DNA from: Lysobacter arvi
GTDB taxonomy: Bacteria; Pseudomonadota; Gammaproteobacteria; Xanthomonadales; Xanthomonadaceae
Direction of reading: 5' to 3'
Assembly (NCBI GenBank): GCA_031216755.1
Contig: JARUHG010000005.1
Span: 186,001-250,000, forward strand
DNA: 64,000 nt
Shown: positions 46,725 to 54,915 of the stretch, in pieces
How the letters are laid out: each line of letters starts with the position of its first letter
Position numbering within the stretch: position 1 is the first letter of the stretch
Translations under genes and position numbers: made by a program
The notes under the pieces: generated by a model
Databases searched by the model: none
Told to the model about the DNA's origin: nothing
The model's input: only the letters and a program-made list of their open reading frames with translations

Positions 46725-48035
46725 CTACTTCCTCCCCTTCCGGAGGAGACTCGCTAAATGCTCCCCAATGGCCTTGGCCATGGGGACTGGCACTGCATTC
46801 CCGATCTGCGTGTACTTCGGCAATTCGCGGAAGTGGATTCCTTCGAGCGGATTCCCGGCGCGGCGCAGACCACCCGTGGTTCGCTTGCCCTTGAACTCAT
46901 ACCAATCCGGAAACCCTTGCAACCGAGCCCATTCCCTTACCGTCAAGGTACGCGGCTGCTCAAAATGCACATAGTCGTCCGGAAGAGAGGTCGCCGTTAT
47001 CGACGGCCCCGTTGGCCCCCATTCCGTTGGTAGTACGCGTTGGGCGAATTTTTTCGTTGCTTCGAAGTCGCCCCCACGAATCATAGCTTTGAATTTCTTG
47101 ATTACATCCGGATGGTGTTTGCTGTAATCGTGCTCGGTGACCGGGGAGCCCTTGCCTGCAAGGCGGGAGCCATCGGCGGAGGTCCTAAACCAGCGCTGGG
47201 TCTCGCACGCTGCCTTGGATGGGTACTCGGTCGTGCTACCTCCGTTCTTATAGTCCGGATCAACTAGATCGCCGAGAACATCAACTATATTGGGTGCCTT
47301 TCCCGGCGCACCCTTCGGCAAGAATCCACTGGATATTCCCGTTCCATCGATATGCTCGGCTTCTGCCTTCGTGGTTGCCGCCTTGCCAATCACGTCGTGC
47401 CTTACACCTACAAGAATCACGCGCGGCCTGTTTTGCGCCACGCCGTAGTTCTTCGCGTAAACCAACTCGGCGGCAAGCGTGTATTCGCCAATTCCTGCGA
47501 ATGCATTCTTGACATCCTTCCATATTTCCCCCGTGTTGCCTTCCTCCGTCCAGCGTCCGGTCAGCAATCCTCGTACGTTCTCGAACACGAACGCGCGCGG
47601 ACGAAGATGGCCAATGATCTTCGCCATGTCTTTATAGAGGTGATTCGACGGAAGAATCTTCTTCTCCACGGCATAGGATCGCCGGTGCCCGATCCCAGAG
47701 AACCCCTGGCATGGAGGCCCACCCACTATCAGGTCGATCTCTCCGTGTGAAATCTCGAATTCGGACTTGAAGAGCTTCTGGAGACCGTCGAGATAGCCCT
47801 TCTTGCTCACCATCTTTCGCGCATCGGAAGAGCTGAACTCATTCAACCATTTGCTCTCGTCGAGCCCGCGCGCGAAGTGCTCGTGACGATCCTTACGGTT
47901 AGCTATGTAGGTGCCGCGCGCGTCGTCATTCAACTCATTGACGAAAATGGGCGTAAAGCCCGCCTGCTCGAGGCCAAGCCCAAATCCACCGCATCCCGCG
48001 AACAAATCCACGACGCTCAAAAATTTCTTTTGCAA
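46725..48035 (-). CDS. DNA cytosine-5 methyltransferase
   Basis: 436 residues. C5 methyltransferase motifs are in order: motif I VVDLFAGCGGFGLGLE (AdoMet), motif IV GGPPCQGFSGIGHR with the catalytic Cys, motif VI FVFENVRGLL, motif VIII YGVAQNRPRVILVG, and motifs IX-X with RLQGFPDWYEF and YTQIGNAVPVPMAKAIG. It is complete. The start is a TTG at 48035 preceded by GGGGAA; a second TTG lies 5 codons in. Vsr is encoded 42 bases upstream, as with dcm/vsr pairs, and the ATPase-unknown-FtsK genes follow. Methylation probably marks self DNA for that locus or acts as an orphan; the recognition sequence is unknown. Confidence 0.93.
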   Translation of the reverse strand: MQKKFLSVVDLFAGCGGFGLGLEQAGFTPIFVNELNDDARGTYIANRKDRHEHFARGLDESKWLNEFSSSDARKMVSKKGYLDGLQKLFKSEFEISHGEIDLIVGGPPCQGFSGIGHRRSYAVEKKILPSNHLYKDMAKIIGHLRPRAFVFENVRGLLTGRWTEEGNTGEIWKDVKNAFAGIGEYTLAAELVYAKNYGVAQNRPRVILVGVRHDVIGKAATTKAEAEHIDGTGISSGFLPKGAPGKAPNIVDVLGDLVDPDYKNGGSTTEYPSKAACETQRWFRTSADGSRLAGKGSPVTEHDYSKHHPDVIKKFKAMIRGGDFEATKKFAQRVLPTEWGPTGPSITATSLPDDYVHFEQPRTLTVREWARLQGFPDWYEFKGKRTTGGLRRAGNPLEGIHFRELPKYTQIGNAVPVPMAKAIGEHLASLLRKGRK

Positions 48036-48077
48036 ACAAATTCCCCAGAGTGTATCGCTGACTATCCACCAGCCAGG

Positions 48078-48494
48078 CTAACCCGAAATCCGCGAGACCA
48101 GCCGTGCCAATGCCGCGGCCCGGGTCTTGCTCTTGGCCAACTGGCATTCCCAGACACGAATGACCCGCCAACCATCGCGCCTCAACGCGCGCTGGTTACG
48201 TTTGTCGCGGGCTTGGTTGCAGGCCACCTTGGCTTGCCAGAAATCCGGATTAGTGCCCGGTACACGGCCCTTCTGGCATGAATGGCCATGCCAGAAGCAG
48301 CCCTCCACGAACACCACCGTCCTGTATTTTGGCAGCACTAGGTCCGGCCGACCAGGCAGGTCCCGGGCATGCAAGCGGAACCTGAATCCCTGCCCATGCA
48401 AGAACCGCCGGACTAGCATCTCCGGCTTAGTATTCTGGCTGCGGATGCGCGACATTCTTTCGCTCCGCTGTGCTGGCGTCATGATGTCGGCCAT
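48078..48494 (-). CDS. vsr: Very short patch repair endonuclease
   Basis: 138 residues. The Vsr fold is plain: MSRIRSQNTKPEMLVRRFLH, the catalytic Asp in LPGRPDLVLPKY, the zinc-binding HGHSC of FVEGCFWHGHSC, and NPDFWQAKVACNQARD. Vsr nicks 5' of T in T:G mismatches made by deamination of 5-methylcytosine. The start at 48494 (MADIMTPAQRS) is preceded by GAGG; the frame extends to 48515. It partly overlaps the decayed integrase reading frame, which suggests that the vsr promoter lies within that remnant. Confidence 0.93.
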   Translation of the reverse strand: MADIMTPAQRSERMSRIRSQNTKPEMLVRRFLHGQGFRFRLHARDLPGRPDLVLPKYRTVVFVEGCFWHGHSCQKGRVPGTNPDFWQAKVACNQARDKRNQRALRRDGWRVIRVWECQLAKSKTRAAALARLVSRISG

Positions 48495-49285
48495 TGCCCC
48501 ATCCTCGTTCCGCAAGACTGGCGGTGCGCCGGAATCTTGCGAGCGGCCAGAAACTCGATAGGTTTACCCGGCACGACGCATCGACAGACATTGGCACTGA
48601 GCCTTAGTGAGTCCAGATAATCCGCCCAGGCCTGCATTAGCAATGGGCCGATTTCGGCGGGCTCCGTCACGCTGGCGAAGTGTTCGCCCTTCCGGGTGGC
48701 AAGCGCCCCGGCCAGATCGGCAGCCGGATTCCGTGCAGCCCGCCCTGTAGCGATGGCATAACGAAACACCTGACCGGCTAGCGAGCGCGCGCGGTGCGCG
48801 GTTTCGACCTTGCCGGCTGCCTCGGGTTTGCGCAGCGCAGCCAGCAGTATCGGAGCCGTGATATCGGCAATGGGCAGTTGCCCGACGTAAGGCAGCAGAT
48901 AGGTTTCCAGCAAGCGTTGTTCACGCTTGGCTGTGCCGGTAACGATTTCCTTTTCGCGCTTTACCCACCACTCGCGAGCCACGGCTCCAAAGGTATTGCC
49001 CGTACGCTCCACCGTGGCGCCCTTCTCCGCCCTTCGTTGTTCACCGAGGTCGATGCCAGCGGTCAGCTGCCTGCGCGCCGCGCCGCGTCGGCCGCGAGCT
49101 TCGGCCAAGCCGACATCGGGATAGACCCCGAAGCTCAGACGCTTCTCCTTGCCAACAAAGCGGTACTTCCATCGCCACCACTTGCCGCCAGCGGGGGAGG
49201 TTTCCAGATAGATGCAACCACCATCGGTGTGGCGTTGCACCTTGCCTGTGCACTTGATTCTTCGTATCCCTGCGTCAGAAAGCAT
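48479..49285 (-). pseudogene. Tyrosine integrase with catalytic core deleted
   Basis: The N-terminal part (MLSDAGIRRIKCTGK through FASVTEPAEIGPLL) aligns with the intact integrase at 50838-52046: the P4-type arm domain, LLAALRKPEAAGK and RSLAGQVFRYAIATGRAARNPA. At the equivalent of residue 216 it jumps directly to MQAWADYLDSLRLSANV, which in the intact paralogue is the extreme C-terminus. About 162 residues carrying the catalytic Arg, His-x-x-Arg and Tyr are missing, and the reading frame is kept. A foreign tail of about 35 residues then runs to a stop inside the vsr region. It cannot recombine. The start at 49285 corresponds to the paralogue start. Confidence 0.85.
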
Positions 49286-49830
49286 GGGGCAGCACCTTTG
49301 GGGGCAACACCCTTTCGGGCCGAGTCTGTTGCCCCAAGGTTGCCCCCGGCCATGCCCGGATTTCAATAGCCCATCTTGGACGCTACCGGACACCGGACAA
49401 CAAAAAACCCGCATTTTTTCGGGTTTTTTGGACTTACTTGGACCTTGCTGGCCCTCGATTTGGTCGGGGTTGGCTCTACCGTCTAGTCGTCCGGCGGCCC
49501 TGCGGTTTAAGCAGCGCCGCAAGACGTCTTCAGGCTGACTCGGCCTGAAGACGATGGCGTTGGGAAACTTTGGGAACAACATGCGCCGTTGGGCCTAGAG
49601 GGCGACAAGGTCGGCTGGGTGGATGCGGTCCGACTTAGCACTGTTGCCCACGCGAACTACCGCAAGCTCTCCAGATTCGATCCCGCGCCGCAATGCGCGC
49701 GCAGAGCAGCTGCAGTGCTCCGTGGCATCCAAGCCACGCAAGGATGCCTCGGGAGGGCCGGTTCACGACGACGGACCGAAGACTTCCTTCCGGCTGTTTC
49801 GACGGCCGCTCTGTCGCGGACGTGCCCGGT
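49286..49830. other. Decayed integrase upstream region and spacer
   Basis: No supported gene. The first part resembles the leader of the intact integrase: both have a GCCCCGGAT-like stretch, CTTGGAC, an AACCCGC/GCGGGTT hairpin and a TTGGACxxxxTTGGAC-like repeat. From about 49590 the sequence is GC-rich and codes for nothing recognisable before the autotransporter fragment. Confidence 0.5.
49402..49429. terminator. Terminator-like hairpin upstream of the decayed integrase
   Basis: A perfect 10-bp stem AAAAAACCCG / CGGGTTTTTT with an 8-base T-rich loop. It is symmetric and ends in a T6 run, so it could stop transcription on either strand. Confidence 0.7.
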
Positions 49831-50376
49831 TTACCAGCGCACGCAGACGCCCAAGTTCGCGGCGCGGTGCTCGTAGTCGGTGCCGTCGAGATCCTGCCCC
49901 AACGACACCACGCCGAACACACTGACCTTTTCGCTGATGGTGGCTTCCATGCCGACGTCGAGCGTCGCCGCCATGCCGCGGTCATGGTTCGGCAACCACT
50001 GCGCCGTCGCGTTCGGCCCAGTCGCGGTGACCTCCACGCTCGTGACGTTCTCACCGAACGTGTTCTCCACCGCGAGCGTCGCCCACGGCCGCAGCGACGA
50101 GCCGCCGGCGGTGTCGAACGCCTTTTCCACGCGCAGTCCTGCGCGCGCGGTGGTGACCGTGTCGTCCTCGATCGCCAGTTCCCGGCCCGCGCCGTCGACG
50201 GTGTCCTGCCAGTGCACCTGGGTGGCGATGACCTGCACCTGCGGTTCCAGCGTCCAGCCGTTCGACAGCCCATGGGACCAGCCGGCGCGCGTGTTCAACG
50301 TGAGGCTGTTGCCGACCAGGCGTTCGTCGAAGCCGTCCGCGGTGCGCACGTACGCGCGCGGACGCTGCCCCTCCAT
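49831..50376 (-). pseudogene. 3' fragment of an autotransporter beta-barrel gene
   Basis: About 181 residues matching the end of a type V autotransporter beta-barrel: LTLNTRAGWSHGLSNGWTLEPQVQV, then alternating amphipathic strands (RPWATLAVENTF, TLDVGMEATISEKVSVFGVV), ending in GVCVRW, an aromatic C-terminus as needed for BamA insertion. The passenger domain, signal peptide and first strands are missing. At about 50376 the upstream sequence changes to an unrelated membrane-protein gene on the same strand, so the fragment is a recombination or deletion relic. Composition resembles the chromosome. It probably marks sequence that was host-type before insertion or rearrangement. Confidence 0.8.
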
Positions 50377-50627
50377 AACACCTTGCGCTTGATCACGTCA
50401 TTACCCACTGGCAACAGCGGGATTTCGAGGATGAACAGCACAATGAGGGTGGCCAGGCCACCCAGACTCATGACGGCGGCGAACGCCAACCAAGCTATGA
50501 AGACCATCAACAGGTATCCCAGGCCCGACACCACACTGTTGGCGCTGAACGCCAAGACAACCACCACAGCCGCTGCCCCGCCCAGGGTCGTGAGCAACCG
50601 CAAGACCGACATGTGCCGCCATGGCAC
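50295..50627 (-). CDS. Small membrane protein, 3' end fused into the autotransporter fragment
   Basis: 110 residues in the open frame. The first about 85 residues make three hydrophobic helices (LRLLTTLGGAAAVVVVLAFS, LGYLLMVFIAWLAFAAVMSL, GLATLIVLFILEIPLLPVG). After NDVIKRKVLWRG the frame runs out of phase through the autotransporter fragment, so the last 25 or so residues are probably not native. I do not recognise the family. Alternative starts are the ATGs at 50627 and 50612. It may be intact and short or truncated at the junction. Confidence 0.5.
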   Translation of the reverse strand: MPWRHMSVLRLLTTLGGAAAVVVVLAFSANSVVSGLGYLLMVFIAWLAFAAVMSLGGLATLIVLFILEIPLLPVGNDVIKRKVLWRGSVRARTCAPRTASTNAWSATASR

Positions 50628-50837
50628 GTCGCCGCCCTTAACCTCCCCCGTATCCCCTCACGTATCAGACTGCATTGACCAGTTCACAGTGCGGATGACG
50701 CTTTTCGTCGAAGGTCACGAAACTCTTCGTCGCTTCTGCTCTCCTGCGTATACGACCAGTTGGAGCGACCGATTTCGGGTGCGTTAGGCCTTGCGCTCGT
50801 TCAACCTTATTACCAGCAGGCCGACAAGAATCAAGCG

Positions 50838-52046
50838 TTAGCCCGCGCGGCGCATAGGAGTGACATTGGCGCCGAGCCTCAAAGAGTCTAGATAGTCAGC
50901 CCAGCGCTGCATCATCTTGCGACGCTCTGGCAAGTGTGCAGTACGGTTGTAGGCGCGCCCCAGTGGATCGCGGACCGCATGCGCCAATTGATGTTCGATG
51001 TAATCCGGACGGAACCCCAAGACCTCGTCCAAGACAGTTCTCGCCATGGCCCTAAAGCCGTGGCCAGTTATGGTGTCGCCGTCGAAGCCAAGATTCCGGA
51101 GCGCCGCGTTGATCGTGTTCTCACTCATCGGGCGCTTCGAACTTCTAACCCCCGGGAAGACAAATTCGCTCCGACGGGTGAGAGGCCTCAAGTCCTCGAA
51201 GACCCCTTTCGCCTGGGACGAAAGGGGCACGATGTGCGGGGTTCCTGTCTTGCTGGCAATAAAACGCCACTCTGCCTTTTCAAGATCGACATCCTCCCAA
51301 CGAGCCTTTCGCAACTCCCCAGGCCGCACGAAAAGCATCGGTCCCAGTTTCAATGCCGCCAAGGTCACCCGCGAGCCTTGATAGCAGTACATTGCCCGCA
51401 ATAGATCGCTGATCTGGGCAGGATCGGTCATGCTCGCGAAGTGCTTGGTTTGGGGTTGCTCCAACGCTCCGACCAAGCTATCGGCTGGATTTGATGTCGC
51501 CCGCCCAGTGGCAATCGCATAGCGAAACACACGGCTAGCAAGCGAGCGCGTCCGGTGCGCTGTCTCGGCGACGCCGCGCTTCTCCAACTTGCGCAACGCT
51601 GCCAGCAGTATCGGCGCCGTTACGTCCGTGATCGGGATATCGCCGATGCTCGCCAGGTCCTTCTCGATTAGGCGGCGCTCGCGCTTTACCGACCCGGGAG
51701 TCAGCCCCTCCTTGATTCGCTTCTCCAACAGTTCAAGGGCGACCGTACTGAAAGTGGATCCGGCCCGCTCGGTCTGTGCGGCTCGCTCGATACGAGCCAC
51801 TTGGGCGGGGTTGGCACCGCCCTTAACCAATGCCCGCAGCCGGTCCCGCTCGGCTCGCGCCTCGGCGAGTGACATGATCGGATACTCGGCCAGCGTGATC
51901 ATGCTTGCCTTGCCCGAGTGCCGATACCGATAGCGCCACACCTTCGCTCCGGACGGCCGCACTTCGATGCACAGGCCATTCGTGTCGGCGACTCGGTAGG
52001 CGTCTTCGCGTGGCTTCAGTGAGCGCAGCTTGGTATCAGTCAGCAT
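50838..52046 (-). CDS. Tyrosine-type integrase (P4-like), intact
   Basis: 402 residues, full length. The arm-binding domain is at the N-terminus (LTDTKLRSLKPREDAYRVAD), the core-binding domain follows, and the catalytic domain has Arg241 (FVRPGELR), His329-x-x-Arg332 (HGFR), His356 and the nucleophile Tyr366 (GRAYNR). Enzymes of this group insert islands into tRNA 3' ends. The gene begins 176 bases from the tRNA-Ile2 3' end and is transcribed away from it, the usual arrangement. A paralogue lacking the catalytic domain lies at 48479-49285, and the C-terminal tails of the two are almost identical (WADYLDSLRL), suggesting two related elements in tandem. Confidence 0.92.
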   Translation of the reverse strand: MLTDTKLRSLKPREDAYRVADTNGLCIEVRPSGAKVWRYRYRHSGKASMITLAEYPIMSLAEARAERDRLRALVKGGANPAQVARIERAAQTERAGSTFSTVALELLEKRIKEGLTPGSVKRERRLIEKDLASIGDIPITDVTAPILLAALRKLEKRGVAETAHRTRSLASRVFRYAIATGRATSNPADSLVGALEQPQTKHFASMTDPAQISDLLRAMYCYQGSRVTLAALKLGPMLFVRPGELRKARWEDVDLEKAEWRFIASKTGTPHIVPLSSQAKGVFEDLRPLTRRSEFVFPGVRSSKRPMSENTINAALRNLGFDGDTITGHGFRAMARTVLDEVLGFRPDYIEHQLAHAVRDPLGRAYNRTAHLPERRKMMQRWADYLDSLRLGANVTPMRRAG

Positions 52047-52159
52047 GTGAGTCAGGCGATTGTGAGTCAGCGAGCATCATCCATGCCCATTGACTCACAG
52101 CCTGACTCACTTCTGCCCCGGATTCAAGCGGCTCAACTTGGACTATGGCGCACAAGAAC

Positions 52160-52174
52160 CCCGCTTTTGGCGGG
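52160..52174. terminator. Hairpin between integrase and tRNA
   Basis: CCCGC-TTTTG-GCGGG stem followed by TTTT on the plus strand. It is the counterpart of the hairpin at 49402-49429 in front of the decayed integrase. Confidence 0.5.
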
Positions 52175-52222
52175 TTTTCCCGGTAATCAGCGGACTAATC
52201 TGGACAATCTTGGACTGTTCGG

Positions 52223-52298
<76 letters not shown>

Positions 52299-52383
52299 GT
52301 GGGCTGGGGATTCTACCAGCCGGCGACCGCCGACCGCGCGCGCGAGGGCGGCGCAAGTCGACGGTTTGCGCGCTCGTGCGACT

Positions 52384-54741
52384 TCAGCGCGTGGACATCG
52401 AGTACGGGCGCTGTTTGGAATCGGTGGCCCAGATCTTGTTCGGCTGCGCCTGCATGGTGAAGCGCAGTTCGCCGCCGGCCATGATCTCCTCATGGCCAAG
52501 GAAGGCGCGCTCCAGTGGCTTGCCGTTGAGCGTCGCGTTGCCGATGTAGGGATGCGCATCGTCCAGGCCTTCGGCCACGACGGTGAAGCGCTTGCCGTTG
52601 GGCAGGTTGAGCGTGGCGCGCGGGAGGAACGGGCGGCCGATCACGTATTCGTTGCTGCCCGGCGCGACGGGATAGAAGCCCAGCGCGGTGAACACGTACC
52701 ACGCCGACATCTGGCCAAGATCGTCGTTGCCCGCCAGGCCATCAGGGCGTGGCGCGTACTGCGTCTGCATGATGTGGCCCAGGCGTGCCTGCGTGCGCCA
52801 CGGCTGTCCCGCGTATGCATAGAGGTACGCGACGTGGTGGCTGGGTTCGTTGCCGTGCGCATACCAGCCGATCAGACCGGTGATGTCTTCCATGTGCTCG
52901 AAGATCTTCGGATCGACCTTCGCGTCGAACACCGCATCCAGGCGCGCGAGCAGCTTTTCGTCGCCTCCGTGCGCGGCCGCGAGGCCGGCAACGTCCTGCG
53001 GCACGTACCACGAGTACTGCCACGCGTTGCCTTCGGTGTAGTCGGTGCCGTAACCGCTGGCCGTTGGATCGAACGGCTCGCGGAAAGCGCCGTCGCGCTT
53101 GCGCGCACGCATGAAGCCGGTGGATGGATCGAACGCGTGCTTCCAGTTTCCGGCGCGTTTGGCGAACTGCGAGGCGACCTCCCTTCGGCCCATCGCATCG
53201 GCCATGCGCGAGATGGTCCAGTCGTCGAACGCGTATTCGAGCGTCTTCGATGCGGCTTCGCCCTCCTCGTCGATCGGCACGTAGCCCAGCTGCATGTACT
53301 GCGCCATGCCGTCGTACGGGCCGTAGCTTGCGCTGGCGACCATCGCGTCGAGCGCTTCGTTGGCGTCGTAGCCGCGAATGCCCTTCATGTACGCGTCGGC
53401 GATGACCGGCACCGCGTGGTAACCGATCATGCACCACGTCTCCAGGCCGTGGAACGACCACACCGGCAGCACGCCGTACGGGCTGTGGCGACGCGATGCG
53501 AGCAGCGAATTGACGAAGTCGTTGGTGCGTTGCTCCGGCTGCACGATCGTGAGCAGCGGGTGCAACGCGCGGTACGTGTCCCACAGCGAGAACGTCGAGT
53601 AGTTCGTGAAACCCTTCGCCTGGTGCACCGCGTTGTCCGGTCCGCGGTAACGTCCGTCGGCGTCCATGAACAACGACGGTCCCATGAGCGTGTGGTACAG
53701 CGCGGTGTAGACGCTGCGACGCATCGGTTCGGGCGCCTCGACGTCGAGCGCGGCCAGCGCCTGCGTCCACTGCGCCTTCGCATCGGCACGCACGGCGTCG
53801 AAATCGAAGCCGGGCACTTCGGCGTCGAGGTTGGCGATCGCGCCTTCCTCGCTCACCGGCGAGATCGCGACCTTCACCACCATCGTGTCGCCAGCCGCGG
53901 AGTCGAAATCCAGTGCGCCGACGAGTTGCCGCCCTTCGATCTGCGCACGCTGGCGCGGGTCCTTCTCACCCGGCGGCGGGAAGCCCTTGTAGACGACGTT
54001 CTCTTCCGTGTCGTGGAACTGATGCCCGCTCACCGGCTTGGAGAACCGCATGGCGAAGTACAGCTGGCGCCCCGGCGCCCAGCCGCGCGTTTCGCGGAAG
54101 CCGGTCAGCGTGCCGTCCGGCCGCATCCGCAGGCGCGACCACTGCACCTTGCCGGGGTAGTCGTACATGCTCGTGCGCAGGTCGACGAGCACGTGCGCGG
54201 GTTTGCCCTTCGGGAACGTGTAGCGATGCACGCCCACGCGTGGGCTCGCGGTGAGTTCGGCGCGAATGTCGTAGTCCTGCAGCGTCACGGCGTAATAGCC
54301 CGGCTCGGCGCGCTCGTCCTTGTGGTCGAAGCGCGATGTATAGCCGCTGCCGGGTTGGGCCACGTCGCCGCGTTCGAGCTTCACGTCCCCGGCGATGGGC
54401 ATCACCAGCACGTCGCCGAGATCCGAATGCCCGGTGCCGGAAAAATGCGTGTGCGAGAAGCCGACGATGGTGTGGTCGTCGTAGCGATAGCCCGCCGCCC
54501 AGCCGTAGCCTTCCTTGCGCGACTTGATCTGCGTGTCGGGGCTCAGCTGCACCATGCCGAACGGGACCGTCGCGCCCGGAAAAGTGTGGCCTTCGCCGCC
54601 CGTGCCGATGAAGGGATCGACCGAGGCATAGGCCCTGGCACCTGCGCCGCTGGCTGGCGTGGCCGCGGCGACGAGTCCGCTGGCCAGTGCCAGCGCGGCG
54701 CCGGCCAGGCGCAGGGAATGGGAACGGGCACGACGGGACAT
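52384..54741 (-). CDS. Secreted glycoside hydrolase family 92 alpha-mannosidase
   Basis: 785 residues. A signal peptide with Arg-rich start (MSRRARSHSLRLAGAALALA) precedes the GH92 fold: VDPFIGTGGEGHTFPGATVPFGM is the family N-terminal signature, FSHTHFSGTGHSDLGDV and the C-terminal catalytic part with DDLGQMSAWYVFTALGFYP and PSHHVAYLYAYAGQPW. GH92 enzymes are calcium-dependent exo-alpha-mannosidases acting on N-glycans or mannans. CAGGAG precedes the ATG at 54741. It is divergent from the LacI operon, with two operator palindromes in the gap, so it is probably part of the same regulon. Confidence 0.95.
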   Translation of the reverse strand: MSRRARSHSLRLAGAALALASGLVAAATPASGAGARAYASVDPFIGTGGEGHTFPGATVPFGMVQLSPDTQIKSRKEGYGWAAGYRYDDHTIVGFSHTHFSGTGHSDLGDVLVMPIAGDVKLERGDVAQPGSGYTSRFDHKDERAEPGYYAVTLQDYDIRAELTASPRVGVHRYTFPKGKPAHVLVDLRTSMYDYPGKVQWSRLRMRPDGTLTGFRETRGWAPGRQLYFAMRFSKPVSGHQFHDTEENVVYKGFPPPGEKDPRQRAQIEGRQLVGALDFDSAAGDTMVVKVAISPVSEEGAIANLDAEVPGFDFDAVRADAKAQWTQALAALDVEAPEPMRRSVYTALYHTLMGPSLFMDADGRYRGPDNAVHQAKGFTNYSTFSLWDTYRALHPLLTIVQPEQRTNDFVNSLLASRRHSPYGVLPVWSFHGLETWCMIGYHAVPVIADAYMKGIRGYDANEALDAMVASASYGPYDGMAQYMQLGYVPIDEEGEAASKTLEYAFDDWTISRMADAMGRREVASQFAKRAGNWKHAFDPSTGFMRARKRDGAFREPFDPTASGYGTDYTEGNAWQYSWYVPQDVAGLAAAHGGDEKLLARLDAVFDAKVDPKIFEHMEDITGLIGWYAHGNEPSHHVAYLYAYAGQPWRTQARLGHIMQTQYAPRPDGLAGNDDLGQMSAWYVFTALGFYPVAPGSNEYVIGRPFLPRATLNLPNGKRFTVVAEGLDDAHPYIGNATLNGKPLERAFLGHEEIMAGGELRFTMQAQPNKIWATDSKQRPYSMSTR

Positions 54742-54782
54742 GGGCGCTCCTGGGATCGGGATCGGGCGCCGGCGACGGCGCA

Positions 54783-54798
54783 TTTGGATCGTTCCAAA
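54783..54798. promoter_or_regulatory. LacI-type operator, GH92-proximal
   Basis: TTTGGATCGTTCCAAA, a 16-bp palindrome with a central CG, typical of LacI-family sites. It lies 41 bases before the GH92 start codon. The second copy is the same sequence inverted. Confidence 0.75.
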
Positions 54799-54883
54799 CC
54801 GCGGACGCTAGCACGAGGACGCCGCCGCGCTCATGTTGCGGCGCAGGATTGCGCGCAGCGGCGCTGTTCCGCAGGATGCCGCA

Positions 54884-54899
54884 TTTGGAACGATCCAAA
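54884..54899. promoter_or_regulatory. LacI-type operator, LacI-gene-proximal
   Basis: TTTGGAACGATCCAAA, the exact inverse of the site at 54783-54798, centred 101 bases away. It lies 16 bases before the regulator's TTG start. Autoregulation plus repression of both directions is inferred. Confidence 0.75.
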
Positions 54900-54915
54900 T
54901 GCCGGAGCTGCCTGC

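Larger units (their letters stand above)
24121..52222. mobile_element. Composite genomic island next to tRNA-Ile2
   Basis: This span holds typical island genes (XRE, RadC, DUF932), two candidate defence loci, vsr plus a cytosine methyltransferase, a decayed and an intact tyrosine integrase, and a truncated autotransporter. The intact integrase gene begins 176 bases from the 3' end of a tRNA-Ile2 gene, the usual insertion position. Much of 26.5-36 kb is clearly less GC-rich than the flanks. The right limit at the tRNA is well supported. The left limit near 24 kb is estimated from gene content, and no flanking direct repeat was found by eye. More than one insertion event is likely. Confidence 0.6.

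Noticed and set aside
37789-48035. Druantia type II (methyltransferase, two middle genes, giant helicase)
   Set aside because: The gene count fits, but the giant protein has an FtsK motor and not the DEAD/DEAH helicase with DUF1998 of DruE.
24121-52222. CRISPR array in the island
   Set aside because: No regularly spaced direct repeats were seen, and no cas genes are present.
52366-54915. 850-codon upstream extension of the LacI frame
   Set aside because: It is antisense to the GH92 gene; LacI homology begins only after the TTG at 54916.
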